A program made the translations under genes and the position numbers. This document shows, in pieces, positions 20,037-23,372 of a stretch of DNA of 23,372 nucleotides. The stretch lies in NCBI GenBank assembly GCA_903853785.1, contig CAINUM010000004.1:1-23372 (forward strand). Reading direction: 5' to 3'. Below the pieces are notes generated by a model. It saw nothing but the letters and a program-made list of their open reading frames with translations, was not told the DNA's origin and made no database searches. The stretch is from Candidatus Magasanikiibacteriota bacterium. Lineage in GTDB: Bacteria; Patescibacteriota; Patescibacteriia; Magasanikbacterales; GWA2-37-8. The first letter of the stretch is position 1; each line of letters begins with the position of its first letter.

Positions 20037-20717
20037 ATGAATATTCGTCAGGAACAACTTCTTATTTTAGTTATCGAAAAGTATATAGAGACCGCACAAC
20101 CGATCGGATCTAAATTTTTGGTATCTGATGCTAGTTTAGATTGGAGTGAAGCAACGGTTAGAAATGAGTTGCGTGACTTGGAAGAATCAGGTTTTTTGAC
20201 TCATCCCCATACTAGTGCGGGACGTATTCCGACTGAAAACGGATACAAATATTATTTAGATAAAATTGTTTGGGATAAATTAAAAATTAATAAAAAAGAA
20301 AATGAGGCTTTGGAAAGTTTTTTTTCGCTAGAAGATAAAGTACAAGCACAAAAAAACTTATCAAAAACTTTGGCGGTAATTACTCAGGAAACAGTCATTT
20401 TAGCATTTACACCTCATTCTATTTATTATACTGGTCTTTCAAATTTATTTTCCAAACCAGAATTTGTTGAACTTGGGATAGTGGGGGACATTTCACAAGT
20501 ATTTGATCGTTGTGAAGATTGCATTCCAGACTTTTACAGTTTGGTAACTGAGGATATTAAATATTTTATTGGCGAAGAACACCCGTTTGGAAATATGTTA
20601 TCAGCAATGTCATTTAAATTTGGTGAAAGTTTAATTACATTGCTATCGCCTTTACGTACAAATTATAAGCATAATTATGTACTTTTGCAGGCCGTTAAAG
20701 AATTATTAAACAAATAA
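20037..20717 (+). CDS. hrcA: Heat-inducible transcription repressor HrcA, short form
   Basis: A 226-residue version of the CIRCE-binding repressor. The winged helix is at 1-70: the QEQLLILVIEKYIETAQPIGSKFL start, the recognition segment SEATVRNELRDLEESGFL, and the SAGRIPTENGYKYYLD signature. The C-terminal part resembles the HrcA GAF-like region but is about 110 residues shorter than the usual 340, and the typical GPxRMxY motif appears only as SPLRTNY. The start is set at the ATG at 20037. An upstream GTG at 19983 would run the frame through the promoter and CIRCE. It probably represses its own operon. grpE follows after 2 nt. Confidence 0.93.
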   Translation: MNIRQEQLLILVIEKYIETAQPIGSKFLVSDASLDWSEATVRNELRDLEESGFLTHPHTSAGRIPTENGYKYYLDKIVWDKLKINKKENEALESFFSLEDKVQAQKNLSKTLAVITQETVILAFTPHSIYYTGLSNLFSKPEFVELGIVGDISQVFDRCEDCIPDFYSLVTEDIKYFIGEEHPFGNMLSAMSFKFGESLITLLSPLRTNYKHNYVLLQAVKELLNK

Positions 20718-20719
20718 AT

Positions 20720-21304
20720 ATGACAGATGAACAAATTGATGATAGTGAAATCAAAGAGGAAAATCTTGGCGAAGTACTAGAAGGAGAGCCGGAAGATGTT
20801 CAAACCGAAAAAACTAGTTTTTTTAATAGGAAATGTAAAAATTGCGAAACAAGTAATGACAAGGCCGAAGAATATAAAAAAGATTGGCAACGGGCTTTGG
20901 CGGATTATAAAAATTTACAAAAAGAAACTACAGAACGTCGTAGTGAATGGGCACAGATGAGCAAGACAATGATCTTGGAAGATTTCATACCGGTTTACGA
21001 CAATTTTAAAACTGCATTTTTCCATCACCCTTTACTAAGTGCCGATAACGATGAACACAAACAGATTAAAAGTTGGGTTGATGGTATCGGGTATATCATG
21101 AAACAGTTTGGGGATGTGATGAAAAGTCATGGAATAGAAGAAATAAAAACGATCGGTGAAAAGTTTGATCCGTCTTTACATGAAAGTGTCGGCGAGGAAG
21201 AATCTGCTGGAACTGAAAGCGGAATGATTGTCAAAGAAGCGTCAGGTGGATATAAGATGGCTGGTAAGGTAGTAAAAGTTGCAAAAGTAATAATTTCTAA
21301 ATAA
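20720..21304 (+). CDS. grpE: Nucleotide exchange factor GrpE
   Basis: A 194-residue co-chaperone that drives ADP release from DnaK. An acidic N-terminal tail (1-30) leads to the long helix (EEYKKDWQRALADYKNLQKETTERR, about 48-75) and the C-terminal beta domain with the FDPSLHESVG motif and VVKVAKVIISK end. The length is typical. An unusual CKNC pair (about residues 38-41) sits just before the long helix and could bind a metal or form a disulfide across the dimer; this is inference. It is the second gene of the CIRCE operon, with hsp20 next after 17 nt. Confidence 0.95.
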   Translation: MTDEQIDDSEIKEENLGEVLEGEPEDVQTEKTSFFNRKCKNCETSNDKAEEYKKDWQRALADYKNLQKETTERRSEWAQMSKTMILEDFIPVYDNFKTAFFHHPLLSADNDEHKQIKSWVDGIGYIMKQFGDVMKSHGIEEIKTIGEKFDPSLHESVGEEESAGTESGMIVKEASGGYKMAGKVVKVAKVIISK

Positions 21305-21321
21305 TTTTTAAATAGAAATAT

Positions 21322-21750
21322 ATGTCCTTAATTCGTTGGAGTCCAATGTGGGATCCGTTTGCAGAGGTAGATGAATCTTTCAATCGTTTGCCAGCAAACA
21401 GCTCATCGCTCAAGGCTTTTACGCCTGCAGTCGATGTTTATGAAACAGATAAGTCGGTAGTGGTGGAAACTCCGCTGGCTGGATTTAGTCCTGAAGATGT
21501 AAAAGTGAGCGTTGAAAATGGTGTGCTTACTTTGCAAGGCGAACATAAAAAAGAGCACGAGATTGAAGAAAAGAATTACTATCGTAAGGAAGTTCGCAGT
21601 GGTGCATTTTATCGACAAATTGCTTTACCGACCGCGGTGTTAGAAGATAAAGTCGAAGCAAGTTTTGATGACGGTGTGTTAAAAATCACTTGTCCAAAAA
21701 CAATGGCAACTGAACCAAAGAAAGTAGAGATTAAAATTACAAAAAAATAA
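21322..21750 (+). CDS. Small heat shock protein, Hsp20 / alpha-crystallin family
   Basis: A 142-residue ATP-independent holdase. The N-terminal WSPMWDPFAEVDESFNRL is typical of class A bacterial small heat shock proteins. The alpha-crystallin domain spans about 34-135 (PAVDVYETDKSVVVETPLAGF ... ASFDDGVLKITCPK), and the C-terminal IxI-type motif is IKI. Its place between grpE and dnaK, under one CIRCE promoter, fits heat-shock control. yhhQ starts only 4 nt after its stop. Confidence 0.95.
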   Translation: MSLIRWSPMWDPFAEVDESFNRLPANSSSLKAFTPAVDVYETDKSVVVETPLAGFSPEDVKVSVENGVLTLQGEHKKEHEIEEKNYYRKEVRSGAFYRQIALPTAVLEDKVEASFDDGVLKITCPKTMATEPKKVEIKITKK

Positions 21751-21754
21751 ATAC

Positions 21755-22423
21755 ATGCCTACCTCAAAATTTTATCAACTTATTTCCGCACTATTCGTTA
21801 CTTGTTTGATCATTTCCAACATCATTGCGGTTAAGATTGGTATGTTTGGCAGTTATTTTTTACCAGTAGCGGTTATACTATTTCCGATAACATATATTAT
21901 CGGCGATATATTAACAGAAGTATATGGATACAGTGCTGCTCGTCGTGCGATTTGGACTGGATTCGCCTGTAACTTGGTCGCAGTCATTGCTATTTATATT
22001 GCGATGAAAATTCCTTCAGCTCCTTTCTTTGAAAACCAAACAGCCTTTGAACAAATTCTAGGCTTTGCTCCAAGATTGTTGATTGCTTCATTCACAGCAT
22101 ATTTAGTTGGACAATTTGCCAACTCAGTAGTGCTCGCTAAAATGAAAATCAAAACCAACGGCAAACATCTTTGGATGCGTACGATTGGTTCGACAATTGT
22201 TGGTGAAGGTTTGGATTCGATGATATTTATCACGCTCGCATTTTATGGTGTGATGCCTACAAGTGCAATTGGTGGTTTGATTATAACTCAATGGATTTTC
22301 AAAACATTATTTGAAGTAGTTTTGACACCAGTGACTTACGCGGTAGTTGGATATCTAAAGAAAACAGAACAAATCGATGTGTACGACAAAGACACAAGTT
22401 TCAATCCATTATCAATGAAATAA
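21755..22423 (+). CDS. yhhQ: Queuosine precursor transporter, YhhQ (VUT family)
   Basis: A 222-residue membrane protein with six or seven hydrophobic segments. The family signature is clear: the SNIIAVKI start, PITYIIGDILTEVYGYSAARRAIW, and later RTIGSTIVGEGLDSMIFI. Characterised members import preQ0 or preQ1, the deazaguanine precursors of queuosine. The next gene, queF, reduces preQ0 to preQ1, which supports preQ0 as the cargo. It sits 4 nt after hsp20 and 3 nt before queF, so it belongs to the chaperone transcript. Confidence 0.92.
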   Translation: MPTSKFYQLISALFVTCLIISNIIAVKIGMFGSYFLPVAVILFPITYIIGDILTEVYGYSAARRAIWTGFACNLVAVIAIYIAMKIPSAPFFENQTAFEQILGFAPRLLIASFTAYLVGQFANSVVLAKMKIKTNGKHLWMRTIGSTIVGEGLDSMIFITLAFYGVMPTSAIGGLIITQWIFKTLFEVVLTPVTYAVVGYLKKTEQIDVYDKDTSFNPLSMK

Positions 22424-22426
22424 TTT

Positions 22427-22825
22427 ATGCCAACAAACAAAGAAGATTTAGAAAAATTAACCAAGCTTGGTAAAGGATCAAACTTGAAAGCAGAACGCAC
22501 TTTGGATGTTTTTCCAAATCATGCCGGTACAAATTTGGAAGTGGAGTTGCATTGTAGCGAATTTACTTGTCGTTGTCCTTTGACTTACCAACCAGATTTT
22601 GCTGAAATTCTGATTACCTACACTCCTGATAAATATGTAGTGGAATCCAAATCGATGAAATTGTATTTGGAAACTTTCCGCGATGTCGGAGTGTTTCACG
22701 AGCATTTGGCAGTAGATATTGGTAATGACTTTGTAAAGTTTGTTAAACCAAAAAAATGTGAAGTTGAAGTAATGTTTAACACACGAGGTGGTATCGCAAT
22801 TTCTGCGAAGTGGAAATCAAAATAA
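22427..22825 (+). CDS. queF: NADPH-dependent preQ0 reductase QueF (short form)
   Basis: A 132-residue T-fold enzyme that reduces the nitrile of 7-cyano-7-deazaguanine (preQ0) to the amine preQ1. The catalytic cysteine is Cys50 in EFTCRCPLTYQPDFA, with the assisting Asp57. The QueF motif ESKSMKLYLETFRD is at 73-86, and the substrate-side His91-Glu92 is at FHEHL. The length is that of unimodular (B. subtilis-type) QueF. With the preceding transporter it forms a two-gene preQ0 salvage unit. No tgt or queA is in the window. No Shine-Dalgarno sequence is seen. Confidence 0.96.
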   Translation: MPTNKEDLEKLTKLGKGSNLKAERTLDVFPNHAGTNLEVELHCSEFTCRCPLTYQPDFAEILITYTPDKYVVESKSMKLYLETFRDVGVFHEHLAVDIGNDFVKFVKPKKCEVEVMFNTRGGIAISAKWKSK

Positions 22826-22836
22826 TTTTTCAGACA

Positions 22837-22861
22837 AAACCCCTGAAATGTTCAGGGGTTT
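22837..22861 (+). terminator. Weak terminator-like hairpin between queF and dnaK
   Basis: AAACCCCTGAA (22837-22847) and TTCAGGGGTTT (22851-22861) are perfect 11-bp arms with a 3-nt loop, but only three T follow. It may reduce, rather than end, read-through into dnaK, or mark an RNA processing site. Confidence 0.6.
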
Positions 22862-22892
22862 GATCGGAATAATAATTTATTAATAAACGTAA

Positions 22893-23372
<480 letters not shown>

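Overview
The window looks like chromosomal DNA from a small-genome, AT-rich bacterium of the Candidate Phyla Radiation (Patescibacteria), probably a Parcubacteria-type lineage. The lineage is inferred from gene style: a shortened HrcA, a YidC without a periplasmic domain, a lamin-tail/PKD/OB-fold surface protein, tightly packed genes and tRNA genes that do not encode CCA. TGA is used as a stop codon (for example at the end of engB), so the Gly-TGA code of Gracilibacteria/SR1 does not apply.

Layout. 1-2528: a large secreted, membrane-anchored lamin-tail protein. 2570-3777: three serine tRNAs (anticodons TGA, CGA and a very unusual ACT), a 23-residue Lys-rich peptide gene with its own promoter and terminator, and the ribosome-assembly GTPase engB. 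3778-4610: a GC-rich island full of nested hairpins. Its minus strand carries a 60-residue zinc-finger (anti-sigma-like) miniprotein behind a long structured leader. 4676-5525: two small uncharacterised genes. 5616-10653: a divergent pair of operons, lysC-asd on the minus strand and carboxynorspermidine (carboxyspermidine) synthase and decarboxylase on the plus strand. Together they run from aspartate to a triamine. 10818-14742: a methyltransferase, RecQ, and a CDF metal transporter with three tandem cytoplasmic domains. 14798-16806 (minus): a VKOR-family thiol oxidase and an ABC-F ATPase. 17032-19970: an SPFH protein, a GC-rich pyrE on the minus strand, YidC, and a second SPFH protein. 20002-23372: a CIRCE-controlled chaperone operon, hrcA-grpE-hsp20, then a queuosine-precursor transporter (YhhQ family), QueF, and dnaK, which runs off the window.

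Regulation is unusually legible. At least eleven promoters fit TTGACN (or TTGTCA) with exactly 17 bp to the -10 box. Most AT-rich genes have very short leaders with no Shine-Dalgarno sequence, and engB and yidC look leaderless. The two GC-rich minus-strand genes (the zinc-finger miniprotein and pyrE) do have clear Shine-Dalgarno sequences, so they stand apart in both composition and translation signals.

The strongest candidates for something not yet described are the zinc-finger miniprotein with its hairpin-rich leader, the serine tRNA with anticodon ACT, and the Lys-rich micropeptide gene. The placement of preQ0 salvage genes inside a heat-shock operon and the self-contained aspartate-to-polyamine module are also notable. 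All functional calls come from reading motifs by eye; no database search was run.
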